Source: Undaria pinnatifida
Taxonomy: Eukaryota; Sar; Phaeophyceae; Laminariales; Alariaceae
Assembly: GCA_012845835.1 (NCBI GenBank)
Contig: JABAKD010000028.1
Span: forward strand, 10,958,241-11,022,240
DNA: 64,000 nucleotides
Reading direction: 5' to 3'
Position numbers and translations under genes: made by a program. Positions 20,971 to 33,500 of the stretch are shown piece after piece; the stretch's first letter is position 1; the number at the start of each line of letters is the position of its first letter. A model generated the notes under the pieces. The model did not search any database and was not told the origin of the DNA. It saw only the letters and a program-made list of their open reading frames with translations.

Positions 20971-22314
20971 AGTAGGTGGCAGTATGCGGAGCGTACGGTC
21001 CCGTACCACGACACAGATATTTATTAATAGCGGTCACATTATTGAGACCACAACCCCAGCTCTGAGCGCGGGGGGGGGTCGTCAGGTCCTATACAATATT
21101 ATCGACGGTATTTTCTTGTAAAGTGCGTGCAATGGGGACACAGGGCATCTCCTGCCACAGGTCTGCCTGTCGAGCAGGTCCTCATCGTTGTCGCGTTCAC
21201 CTGCATGTCATGACTTGCTGACTTGTACGTTGAGTGGGGACAGAAGAAGTGCAACTTGAACATCTAACTCGGGTGACTTCGAAGTCTGATTGAGCCCTAG
21301 GGTTTGTATTTACCGGCACACTGCTACTTTTTATAGATATACATACCTGCAGAGGGTTTTTTACCACACCCTTCAAGGGCGGTATGAATATAATACCGTA
21401 ATAAAAAATGCTTTGTGACGTTACACAACAATTAGAAGGAAGCAGGCACGAGTACACGCAAGGAGCACAGGCGCCAGCGGCTCGGTTACTCGCACCCCCT
21501 CCCCCCCATCCTATGGTATATACCACTGGTCCAGGTATAGACACACACATACATCTGAACCGTCAGGTAGTACTCATTAATCTTCCATCAACAACAATGA
21601 AGCTGCGCCAGGGTACATATCGGGTTGGCGGGAGCAAGAATGCAGAATGGTTTTACGTGCCCGTCCTTCTAGTGGCCAGGTACCGACCAAGACGAGAGAG
21701 ATATGTAGAAGATCCGGAGTGCTCTCATACTTTAGAGCAACGCTGCTATGTGCTATATGTAGTAGTATGATGGATAAAATGATATCACGAGTTAGTTGTG
21801 GGTGTCAGGAGTTAAGGGATGTTTTATATTTATTACTCCCGTTCTGTAACAACAATAACATGATACAGTTAACTGTTGTTGTGTCTATCTATGCTGCTAT
21901 GTATTACTATATGCCTCCGCCTCGCGCTACGTGCCGCTGCATGCATGCGGTGAATGATGAATGATGAGGAGCTTCTGAAGCGACGCGCGTCACAGCTGTC
22001 ACTTTCTCTCGAACGGCGGGAGCTTTATTGTCCCTCTCTGCTCCTCGTATAGACTAATATCCTGGTTACCAGCTGGTGGTTACTACTAATACACGTACCC
22101 TGTGTGAGTATTAGCTCGAGGCCCGTTTACATCGACCACAATAATAGACAAACAAGATATTTTGCGATATTAGTAACCGTGTCTTCGCAGAAAGAGCTTG
22201 CAGCAGCAAGCAGTAGTAGTAGTCAGCAGTATAGTATTAATAGCAGTACTAATACTACTACTACTAGAGTCTAGTCTACTTCTACTATTATGATTAGTCT
22301 ACTACTACTACTAC

Positions 22315-22429
22315 TTTTTTTTTCTTTTTTTATCCTCCGGCGGATGGGGAAAAATAAAGCTTTAGCTCACCACACTTCCACGTATTTTCATACGCGTCGT
22401 ATGTCGATTTAACTCAGTTGCTTTCGCAG

Positions 22430-22430
<1 letters not shown>
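22315..22430 (-). mobile_element. SINE-B 3' part inserted in a CTA array
   Basis: Poly-T is followed by ATCCTCCGGCGGATGGGG and the rest of the SINE-B 3' half. ACTACTACTAC lies on both sides, consistent with insertion into the trinucleotide tract. Confidence 0.82.
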
Positions 22431-23114
<684 letters not shown>

Positions 23115-23378
23115 GTTGATATTATGAGAATGCGGTGCGCGTGTCATATTGCAGGAAGTAGCCCCTACCGTAGCGCTTTGAACACATCATTATTATTAAT
23201 GAACACACCCTCTACCCGGCAGAAAGGGCTGCCTCCTGTGACCGATTGTGGTATATATCGTCAATTTTGAGTTCGTCACAGTTTTTCCCTGTAAAAAAAG
23301 TCTATACGACGACGCACTTGTTGACTCAAGGTTGACTTTTGTAGCCAAAGCTGAGCACAACATGCCAATGAGCACACA

Positions 23379-23807
23379 ATGTGCAACATCCACATACGGA
23401 AGCGCGACGACCACACCCTATCGTACGCCGACGCGCTTGCCAAGACAGCTTTCGAGAGCGTAGAGGCGATAGTGTGCAAACGGAGGATATTGTTTGCGGG
23501 ATTCGTAGCACGCATGGGGAAGGAACGCCTGCCACAAAGGGTGATGCCTGGGGAGCTTGTTGGGGGTAAGGGCTACTCAAGAGGGCAAGAGAAGGACTGG
23601 ATGGCTCATCTGGAGGAGGATATGTCGGTCTTCGGAGTGAAATTCGAAGGGTGGCGAAAGGCTGCTCAGAAGGCCGGCAGATGGTTTCGACGAGTAGAGG
23701 AGGGAGCCGAGTTGTTCATGCGGAATTGGCATGAAAAGGAGAAACGCAAAGCTGCAGAGCGACGCGCAGAGGCTGCAGCAGCGCCAATCTACCGTCGGCA
23801 TCTCTAA
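23379..23807 (+). mobile_element. LINE relic: 3' end of a non-LTR retrotransposon reverse-transcriptase frame
   Basis: A 142-codon open frame contains CKRRILFAGFVARMGKERLP, GELVGGKGYSRGQEKDWM and AGRWFRRVEEGAELFMRNWH. I recognise this as the C-terminal tail of endonuclease/reverse-transcriptase ORFs of non-LTR elements. No catalytic YxDD domain is present and the sequence upstream is unrelated, so it is a 5'-truncated copy. It is followed at once by a G-rich tract. Confidence 0.65.
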
Positions 23808-24020
23808 GCGGCCGGGGGGAGGGGGGGAGAGGGGGAGGGGGGAGGGGGGGAGGGGGGAGGGGGGGAGGGGAGGGGGGGAGGGGGGAGGGGGGGAGGGGAG
23901 GGGGGGAGGGGGGAGGGGGGAGGGGGGGGGGAGAGGGGGGAGGGGGGAGGGGGGAGGGGCGAGGGGGGAGAGGGGGAGGGGAGGGGGGGAGGGGGGAGGG
24001 GGGGAGGGGGAGGAGGGGCG
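23808..24020. repeat. GGGGGAGGGGGA purine tract
   Basis: About 210 bp of nearly pure G/A consists of runs of 4-9 G separated by single A. It is strongly G-quadruplex-prone on the plus strand. Confidence 0.95.
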
Positions 24021-24039
24021 AGCGGGGCAACGCAATCTG

Positions 24040-24150
24040 TGCGCGGAAACTATAATTCCTTCAAGGGGACAAATCTGACGGTTGTGGTAGAAAATGCACC
24101 AGTTTGCCATGTATATCCTGTAAGTCGTGCAACCAGTGAGGAGAGGGCGG
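24040..24150 (-). repeat. MITE-C left-end segment
   Basis: The reverse complement matches 11960-12070: CACTGGTTG, ACGACTTACAG, GATGCATTT, TTTGTC and the CGCGCACAG end, in order. Confidence 0.65.
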
Positions 24151-24189
24151 AGAGTTCGAAGGGGGGGGGTGGGAGGGGGAGGGGGGAAG

Positions 24190-24266
24190 GGGGGGCGTCA
24201 TGCCCAAGAGACTGAAGTCTGGGTCTGGCCATCATTGTCTTGAAATTTGTGGGCCTTCCAATGGCC
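24190..24266 (+). repeat. dispersed repeat shared with 6792-6866
   Basis: About 65 bp matches the minus strand at 6792-6866, centred on AAGTCTGGGTCTGGCCATCA. Confidence 0.55.
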
Positions 24267-24404
24267 GTCAGAAGATATTGTAATACCGCCCTGACTTCTT
24301 CGCCATATTGCGTTCTCTCCCCAGCGCCATTGATGATGCACTTGACACCCTCTATGAGTCCAATGCCGCCTTTAGCCGGTTCCTAGGGTCTGCTAGTATG
24401 ACCC

Positions 24405-24706
24405 GGTCGCCCCGGTGGCGTATCAGGTTATCCTCGAGCCTGGTATAGGTCAGTTTCGTGAGTTCGATCCCCACCGAGTCATACTCGTATACATTCGTTG
24501 GGACTTTTTCTTGTGCACAAATTGACTTGCGGAAAGCGCGAGAGCGTGAGCTAGCAAATCTCGATGTAAAATCGACGAGCAATGGGACTGCTGAACCCTA
24601 TGCGCGATAAAAATTGAAGGCAAGAACCGGGGCGGAGAAGGGACGACACCTGTGACCGCGGCCTGTCCAGAAGCTGGCAAGTAGAAGACTAAGTGTGAAA
24701 AAAAAA
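24405..24706 (+). mobile_element. SINE-A copy, near full length
   Basis: Head GGTCGCCCCGGTGGCGTATC, box B GAGTTCGATCCCC, the full body, and an AGAAGCTGGCAAGTAGAAG end with an A-run. Confidence 0.87.
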
Positions 24707-25084
24707 TGACATTTTTTCTCTCTTTCTCTTTCCTTGATTCCGCTTCTTGTCTTGTCTCTCCTGTTGCTTTTCTTGTCTCTTCTTTCCTTTCCTTTTTCTT
24801 TTTTCGCTTCCTTGTCTTTTCTTTTCTTTTCTTTATCTTCTTTTATTTTCTTTGTTTCTTTTTTCCAGTCGACTTGCGTCTGTCCTGCGTATACGTAGTG
24901 ATAGGTACTACGTGCAATATATACTTACTTGGTAGTCGTGGGTGGCAAGCGGTATACGAAGTCGGTTTTCCAGGCGCGAGTAGTGAAACGTATGCACCAG
25001 TAGTATGGACCTGGCCCATCGTATGCTGACTCTCGATTTCACTTTTATATGTTTCTGGTGGTGAAGGTCAGCTGTGATGTAGAG

Positions 25085-25210
25085 TCTATGCGTGTACCAC
25101 CTTTGGTTTGTGTTTTTTGCCTGGGGTATTCCTCAGCTCCAGGGTGACTGGAGCCTGTCCTGTGACCACGGACTTGATTATGCGAGTTAATATGAGAACA
25201 ACAACAGCAT
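25085..25210 (-). repeat. GTT-tailed dispersed element
   Basis: It matches the arms of the inverted repeat at 9967-10285, including ACCACCTTTGGTTTGTGTTT and GGACTTGATTATGCGAGTTA, ending in an AAC repeat. Confidence 0.75.
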
Positions 25211-25734
25211 GTATGAAATGTACCAACAAGTAGTAAAAGTGCACGTTCACCACAACTGCGAGGCATTCCAAAACACGCAACGGGTCGTAGCAGCGGATAC
25301 ATTTAGATACATCCAGCCGGTACCGCGTGAAAAATTCATCCATCCATGTATAGACTATGTACTAAAAATGTGATCATCGGAAGCAAACAAACTCTCCGCC
25401 CAGCTCGGCTAATGATCTCCGGCTAAACCCTTTTGGATACACATACCGCCAAACCGTACTTGGGGCGGTATACCACCGTACCGTACGTTTTCCTCCAGAA
25501 GATGTGAGATACACAACAGAGTACCTGGTGCTACTGCAGCTGCTGCTGTATCACAGGTGGTGGTGGTGCTGTCCGTTAGTACGTTAGGCCTCGGAACCTT
25601 TCGTTAAACCCCATTTTTTTAGTGAATGTCTATTGGCCAATATTTTGAATTATAGTTCGCTCATTGGTCTACGCAAAATATCGACAGGACCGGTGATTTC
25701 TTTACTCGTATATTCACGTTGTTTCTGGAAACGG

Positions 25735-25745
25735 TATATAAAAAG
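25735..25745 (+). promoter_or_regulatory. possible TATA box of the antiporter gene
   Basis: TATATAAAAAG lies about 218 bp upstream of the predicted start codon. Position and sequence are compatible with a core promoter, but the genome is repeat-rich and a chance match is possible. Confidence 0.3.
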
Positions 25746-25962
25746 GTACCTGGTACTCGTATAGGGTTCAGGAAATGTTGTGTTTGTCCTGTATGGTTCC
25801 AGTGTTTTGAGACGAGATTTTCCGTAGATTGTAGATTGCGTTCATCAGGTCAGTGGGCTCACACATAGCTGGAGAGCCAAAGGCTTGAGGCAAGCGCTTG
25901 ACCTTCTTCACCTTGTCCCCGCCTCGTAGTTTCGTCGTGGTTGACCGACCCTCCTCGTGAAG

Positions 25963-26142
25963 ATGGAGGGAGCTAAGCAGAGGTTCCTGTCAGCCAGCGA
26001 GCGCGGAGGTGTGATTCAAGGCTTCACCCCAATTCACAGCCATGTCCAGCTCTATCTGGTGCAGATCATCCTTATCGTGGTCATGTGCTTTGTGCTCGGG
26101 CAACTGGTCAAGAAGTGGCACCAGCCGCGCGTCATTGCCGAG
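25963..26142 (+). CDS. antiporter exon 1
   Basis: The exon has 60 codons from ATG (MEGAKQRFLS) to WHQPRVIAE, then a GTGAGT donor, phase 0. Residues 28-48 form the first membrane helix (VQLYLVQIILIVVMCFVLG). It joins in frame to the exon 2 motif as CPA2 proteins require. Confidence 0.88.
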
Positions 26143-27452
26143 GTGAGTGGGCGAGATGCTATGCACTACCATGCACAGCCTGTAGGATTTTGCAAAGAGG
26201 CTATCGCAATCCGCAAGTGGTGCATAATATATACCCTGCCTGCTACCAGTAGATGCTGTTTTTTTCGTCGGGCATTCTGTGTGCATTCAGTGCTGGCACG
26301 AATTTCCCGATGTCTATACTTTATCCTAGACAATAATCACGAGTGCGAGAGCATTACACATCAACAGCGGGATTTTTGACTTAATCGTACCAGGTACGAG
26401 TACTGCTCTTTTTGTCAGTTTGTTGTATCTGAAATTAGAGTGCAGCTCTATCTTGGAGCAACTCTCACGCCGCTGCACTGCTGCCAATCCGTTCAAGGAA
26501 GCGACCTCGCATAGTTGGTTCCTTATGCCCATAGCTGCTGCTGCTGCTGCTGCTCGCATCTGTCTCGTAGTTTTGTGGCCACAGAACTTGTTCCTTCGAG
26601 GATGAAGAATGCTCAACGCGGACACCTGGGCGGGCTGGATGTCCATGTGTAGTCTAGACGTGCAGCAGTTTACAAGAACAGGCGAACATGTTGTGTCCTC
26701 CTGCTCCTGCTGGTGGCACACGTGAGAGACGTACCTTCGGGTTCATCACCGACTTGCTCTCTGGTCTACTGCTGTGTCTATGCTTGAAACTTCTATATAT
26801 CCGTGGCAGCTTCAGCTTCCTTGCTGCGGCGGTTATAGATTACACTGCAGATGTGCGATTGGTTTTTGAGAAGACGTCGCTCGTTTTGTCTTGAGTTTCT
26901 GGTATATTTGAACAATCTTCGAAAAGGCTTCATCCCAGAGCCAACGTTGCAAAAGCAGCAGCAGCAGCAGCCGCAGCCGCAGCAGCGACACTTAAAACTG
27001 AAAGCAAAAGCAAAAACAGCAGCAACAAAATTGGCAGCAGTTCATTCCGCAGCAGTTGCACCTGCCTGCTGCAGACTGAGCAAAAGGCCGTTGCCCGTTC
27101 ACATCGACCGGAACCCCACTCCTCTCTCTCTTTTATGTTCATCTACTGCGAGCCATGTGTTTTATTCACGGCATCTCTCGTGCTGAGTTGGAGGGCAAAA
27201 GTGGTGAAACACATGAGAAAAAAGACGAGCGCTCGTATGATGGTTATCGGTATACCTGGTACGATTCATCGGTACGTACTTGAAGTGTCCATCTTTATGT
27301 GCGTGCGCCTGGCACACATGAGAGAAAAGGCCTCCTCATGGTGGGATAGGATGCATCTATTATTAACAGTAGTAATAGTCTAGACAGCTGGTGGAAGGTG
27401 CAGCTATTAATAGATACCAGGCATTTACAGTTTGCAAGGATGGAACGCCGAT

Positions 27453-27505
<53 letters not shown>

Positions 27506-30500
27506 CTTCACATTAAACCGTTCTTCTACTCGTCGACATCCAGCACACCCAGTGTCCGTACTGATTCTTCACCCTAGAAAGATCAGCTCTGTGGTCACAA
27601 GCCACGACACAGAGATAATGCATCGTAGATACCGCCGTACCCCAAAGTATGGTCTACATGTTTATTTTGCCATCCAGAGGCTTTTTGCTTTTTTTGGTCT
27701 GGCGAGCTCTTCTTTTTTGCTCTTCTTTTTGATCGCCCATGATTGCGTCAATCAACACTCACCTCTCACCCCACCTCCCATTTGGATGATATGAAATGCA
27801 TCATACCGAAATAATTCACCAAAGACAGACCCTAGACACCAGTGCCCGCGTGCAGCGCTAATAATGAAGTTGTTGCAATGCTGTGTGTGTTCTTCCCTTA
27901 AAACCGATCTTTCCACCCATGCATCTAGTATACATCCAGCGCAGCACAACAAGTGTCCGTGCCGGTCCCTCCTAATAAGAGACAAGAGATAGGCGCTCTG
28001 TGGCTGCAACCTTGCGATGTTACAATTTTTCATTTTTCTAAATGTTATTGCAATTGTGTTGTCTTTGTTGTGTTGCTGCCGCAGGACGGAGCGGTACGTA
28101 TACCGTAGTGGATACCCCGATTTAAGAGCACTCCGTGACAAGCCGGAACACGCGCGCACGTTGCTCTTTACTTTAGCGTGCAATGTATTGCTTTTTGTAT
28201 GGCGAGACACGCCGATTTGACCGCTATTAACGCCTATACAACTGGAAACCCGTTTTGGGGGGACAAAGTACAATGTACTTGAAACGAGTATAGAGAGGGA
28301 TTATGGGTGAAGTTCCGAATGCTTTTTGTTTTGGGTGCTCTTAAATCGGGGTACCCTCTGGGCGCACTACGACTGTATTTTGTATAAGGTTCCCCTTCGG
28401 AGGGAGGGTGACGCAAGAGGCTGATGCTCTCTTAACGCCTTTACAACTGGAAACCCGTTTTTGGGGATAAATTACTTGAAACCAGTGTAGAGAGGGATTT
28501 TAGTCCCGAATGTTTTTTATCTTGGGTGCCCTTTAATCGGGGTACCCACTACTGCTGTGCGTGCTGTGCACACCACGAGTGTATTACACAAGGTTCCCCT
28601 TCGGAGGAAGGGTGATGTAAGAGGCTGATACTCTTCGCATTTTGCACCACCCGCGCCTGCATGAAGCTATACTGCAATTATATTATAAAAATCAAAAATA
28701 CACTCCAGCTGTGAGATCGAAGATTTCGTCGAAACTCATCTTTGCAAGCTGTGTGATACTCCGATCGCGCGTATTACCGGGTGTGTGTCCTCGTTAAGGA
28801 TACATGTTAGGTCGGCGACTCCTTAGAACTACAGCAGTGCACGAGTAGATTATACTACATCATACATACACGCGGTGGTTATTTTTGGCCAGGCGCTCCT
28901 TGTTATATTTTCATAATTTTTATTCGAGGCGGTGGGTGTGTCCTACATGCTAATAAAGGGTACATCATTATTTTTTCATGTTTCGCGCAAACGGGGAGTC
29001 AACTTTCGCAACTCCTTAAAATTCGGCGGCGAATGGCTGACAGTAAATAATGACCGAAATTTCGGCGCTAAATTTCGTACCGGGGGTAGAACTGCACCTT
29101 CCTGCTATTTCTGTACTAGCATTATACTGTACCTGGTACATTTTTTGGGAACCAACTATGTGTGGGTTACCTTTTGCAGTTGTATCAGACGCTAGTATCA
29201 CCTCACATCTTCGCATACGTCGTACTGCTGCTGTATAGTAGTTGTATCGTGACACCTGGTACCGGTACAACAAACTATGCGTGGGTTACCTTTCGCAGTG
29301 GTATCAGACGCTATTAATAGTATCACCTCACATCTTCGCGTACTGCTGCATCGTGCTAGCTGTACTCACATCATTTACTTTAATGTACCTGTGTAAGAAG
29401 GAGTGGGTGGAAAGTGTCCCCCCCCCACTCCTCCCCCTCCTCCGCCGCCCCCCCCCGCCCCATCATCTCTATGGGTCTTGTTCATGATTCGGGCAGTAGC
29501 TCCCACTCATTCTGCGATCTGAAACTATTGCTAAAATCCCCTTCCCCCCCCCCTCTCGAAATCATTTTTTTTTCCTCAATTTTTTCATTTTTTAGATTAC
29601 TTGGTTTTAGAGACCCGGTGCTGCGTCTCGAAAGGGGGGCGTGGTCACTGGTCAAATGACTAAGCCAAGCAACAAATGAGTACACCCCCCCCCCTGCCCG
29701 CGCGATCACAGCGCTCCGGTCAGTTTTCCATTCTGACCTATTTTTATGTGAGGTATATGATATCCCAATCCCTGGGCACCCGCTCCACAGCCGTCATATT
29801 TTGTCCCCCTCCAAACGGGTTTTATGGTATAGTTTCCGTACGCAGATTGATGAAATCATTGAAGACTCAAATGTCTTCGCATCACCCTGTTGAGCCTGAT
29901 ACTATCAGGTACAGAGGGACGTCGTCAACCTATATCCTTCACGAGGACATACACCCCCCCCCCGCCGTAACACGCGCGATCGGAGTATCACACACAGCTA
30001 CATACCAGGTACGTATTAGCAAAGATGACTTTCGTCGAAGTCCTCGATCTCACAGCTGTAAGATGGTATTCGATATCGTTGTTTTCACGCTTAAGTTCTG
30101 TAGGGTTTGTGGATTCCTGGTGAGGGTATGGGAGTCTTACAGAACTTCCAGAAGTTTCTGGTACGGGTATGAAAGTGTCACAGAACTTCCAGAAGTTCCG
30201 GGTATTGTGGCACGGGCGTACAGAACTAACAGAAGTTCCGGGCACGGGTATGAATGCCCTACAGAACTTACAGAAGTTCCGGGCACGTGTACGAATGCCC
30301 TACAGAACTTACAGAAGTTCCGGGTACGGGTAATACCCGGGTAAATGCACACCCCGTCGGGGGGAAGTTCGCTTTGAAATGGAGGATTTAATCCAACTGG
30401 CATGGATGGCATGTTCGCACTGGGCCCATGTCCCCGAGGCAATCTGTCGTAGCTTTGAGGGAATTATGAATTATCGACAAAACCACCACCGAGAGAGGCG

Positions 30501-33500
30501 ATAAATCGTGAACCTCAATGAGTGGCGACCGGGGCAACAGCCTCGCTCACGGGTTTACTGCGCTATGATCATACCATAGCGTACCCCGTCTGTGGCGCTT
30601 CAAAACGAATAATGGCGGTCGCAAGCCCATATTTGCCACCACAGCTCGATAAGCCAAGTGCCTCGACAAAGGAGCGAAACTACCGAAAACACAGAAGATA
30701 CTTCTATTAAATGACGTCGATGGTTGGTGCATCGCCGTCACGGCAGATCTATGTACTATTCCGATCGGAAAAACATTGACAATACGCAATACGTGGTTTC
30801 CTGATAGGCGTCAAATTCGTACCAGGCATGTTTCCACCAAATCGAATCGAATTCAATCCGATTCATAAAAAATGAATACTTCGAAGTATTTTTTATTCAA
30901 AAGTGTCCTTCGTTAATATAATATGTGTATGTGCCCACGGGTTAGAAACGAAAGAAATATGGGCAGGACCTACATACCTGGTACAGCAGTAGGTGCTACT
31001 ATCATACACACGATACGTACTGCTACTGCTGTACGTTCGGTGTTCGGTTGGTTTCACTGACAAGATATGACATCATAGTAGAATGCATAATACACTCTTT
31101 GGGTTGCTAAACCTGAATTAATGCATGTGGGCTCCCCGGGTATTGTAACAAAGGTATACCCGTACCCCGGGTATTGCTTGTGCCACAGTCTTACAGAAGT
31201 CACAGGAGTTCCGGGTTAGGGTATAGGGATCTTACAGAACTTACAGAAATTCCGGGTACGGTACGGAAGTGATACAGAACTCACAGAAGTTCCGGGTTTT
31301 GGTGGCACGGGCGTACAGAACTTCCAGAAGTTCCGGGTACGGGTATGAATGTCATACAGAACTTCCAGAAGTTCCGGGTACGGGTATGGATGTCCTACAG
31401 AACTCACAGAAGTTCTTTGTAGGGTAATACCCGGGGTAAATACCCCGGGTATTGCTTGTACGTACCCTACAGAACCCAACCTTGGTCTGTTTTGTCGTTT
31501 AGTCAGCTTTCGTTCGCGTCCTTCCTTAACTCCGGAAAGCCGAAAAGGGACGGGAGACACAAGATACGAGTACGAGCAGAGGCCTTGCTTCTGTTATTGG
31601 GCTGAGTGAGCGTTGTACATGGTGTGCAGGTTACCTGAAGGCAAATTATATCGTCACGTTTCCCTGTTCGACAAAGTTTGCATCCCGGTGTGTGCACTCG
31701 TCGTACACCTCAACTCCGATCACTTACTAATAATATACTCCGGAGTAGATGTTTTGTTATACATAAACCGTCCTTGAAATGTTTTTATAAAATATACTCC
31801 GCATATAACTTGAACTATTTTCATGCCTATTGGATGTACAAGCAGTAGTGGGTGCCTCTTTTCAAGAGCATCCGATTTAAGATCATCGGGAGTTAAGTGC
31901 GGCCAACTCGGCATGTCCCGCGATACCAAAGGCTATATATTCCGCACTACAGATAAGAGCGTATTGTAGTTGAGAGCGCATGTTTCGGCTTGTCACGGGG
32001 CGCTCTTAAACCGGGGTACACACCGTATCATACTCGACTCGAGCTTTCATGTTCCGTAGGCTCGTTTTAGCCCTCTCCCGACACGTTGAAAGTTCGGAGA
32101 ATATACGATTGATTGAAAAACCCTTCTTTTTTCGGCGTTTTTTTTTTTTTTTTTTTCAAACACATATACTTTCCAGCTTCTGGACAAGCCGTGGTCACAG
32201 GTGTCTGTTAAGGTACGGCACCTATAACTTTACATGTCGGCCCTTCTCCCCCCCAGTTCTTGCCTAATTTTTATCGCGCATAGGGTTCAGCAATCACACC
32301 GCTCCTCGATTGTTTATCGAGTGTTGCTAACTCACGCTCTCGCGCTTGCCGCAAGTCAAATTGTGCGCAAGAAAAAGTCTCCACGAATTTATACGAGTAT
32401 GCACTCGGGGGGATTCGAACCCACGAAACTGACCTATACCAGGCTCGAGGATAACCTGATACGCCACCGGGGCGTATATATGCTGTCGGCTCGCTTTACA
32501 CCCGTCTCGATACTCGATACCTTCGGAGACCGTACACGCGCCTCCTGTACGCACCTGCACGCACAACACGACCGTACAATCCTGCAAGGTTCCCCTTCTG
32601 AGGAAGGGTGATGACGCAAGAGGGTGATGTTTTTTTTTGCTTTTGGCACCCCCGTGCGTTCGCCCGCATCCTTACGGTAGAGCGTGCAGCTATACTTGCA
32701 ATATCATTGATCCGGGTGTATCGGAAATAATCAGGACTTTTCACGGGTCGAATCGGGTCGGGTCGGGTCGGGTCGGGTCGGGTTGGGTCGGGTCAGGGTG
32801 ACACGACCCGATCCGACTCTCCCCGCGATATTTTGGAAACCCCCTGACCCAACCCGACCCGTGGGACGTGCCGTCACCCGTGAAGAGCCCTGGAAATAAT
32901 GAAGATGCCACTGCTGTAAAGAACGGCCCAGATAAACCATGGAGATGATGCTCTACTAGTGTTCTGACCATACCCTAAGTGCAAGTTTACCGAATCTACG
33001 TAGTAGTAGCCACTTTCATGTACCCGGCGTATAGGCTTTCGGGTGCAACTTCAAACTGATTGTCGTTGTGCTCAGCACATTTGATGCGCTTACGACAGTA
33101 GTCCACGTACTACTAGTAACACATGCTGTGTAACCTTGTGTGGTTTGCAGCAAAAAAACAATCTACCCCCAGGCACATCAAGTTCATGAATTTTTCTGGA
33201 AAAAAATAACAAAACATATAACTCACAGCAGTCTATCGCAGCAGCAAGCAGCTTTATTCTGCGCGCTTCTGTTGTGTGAGAGATTCCAAAACAAATAAAA
33301 TAGGGCAGACGACAGAAAGCGGTACACCGCAACCATACCACGCCACTGTGCGGTACAGCAGAATACGCCTAGATTTTTGGCCCCGATCCGCGACGCTGAT
33401 TGGTCAACTCAGCCTCGTACCGGTTTTTGACACGAACCCCTTGCAGCTCGGCCGTCACCGCTTTCTGACATAACCCATACCGCTTTCTATCGGAAAATAT

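Noticed and set aside
23577-24110. Pro/Ser-rich or Gly/Glu/Arg-rich frames around 23.8-24.0 kb
   Set aside because: They come from the G/A purine tract; simple-sequence artefact.
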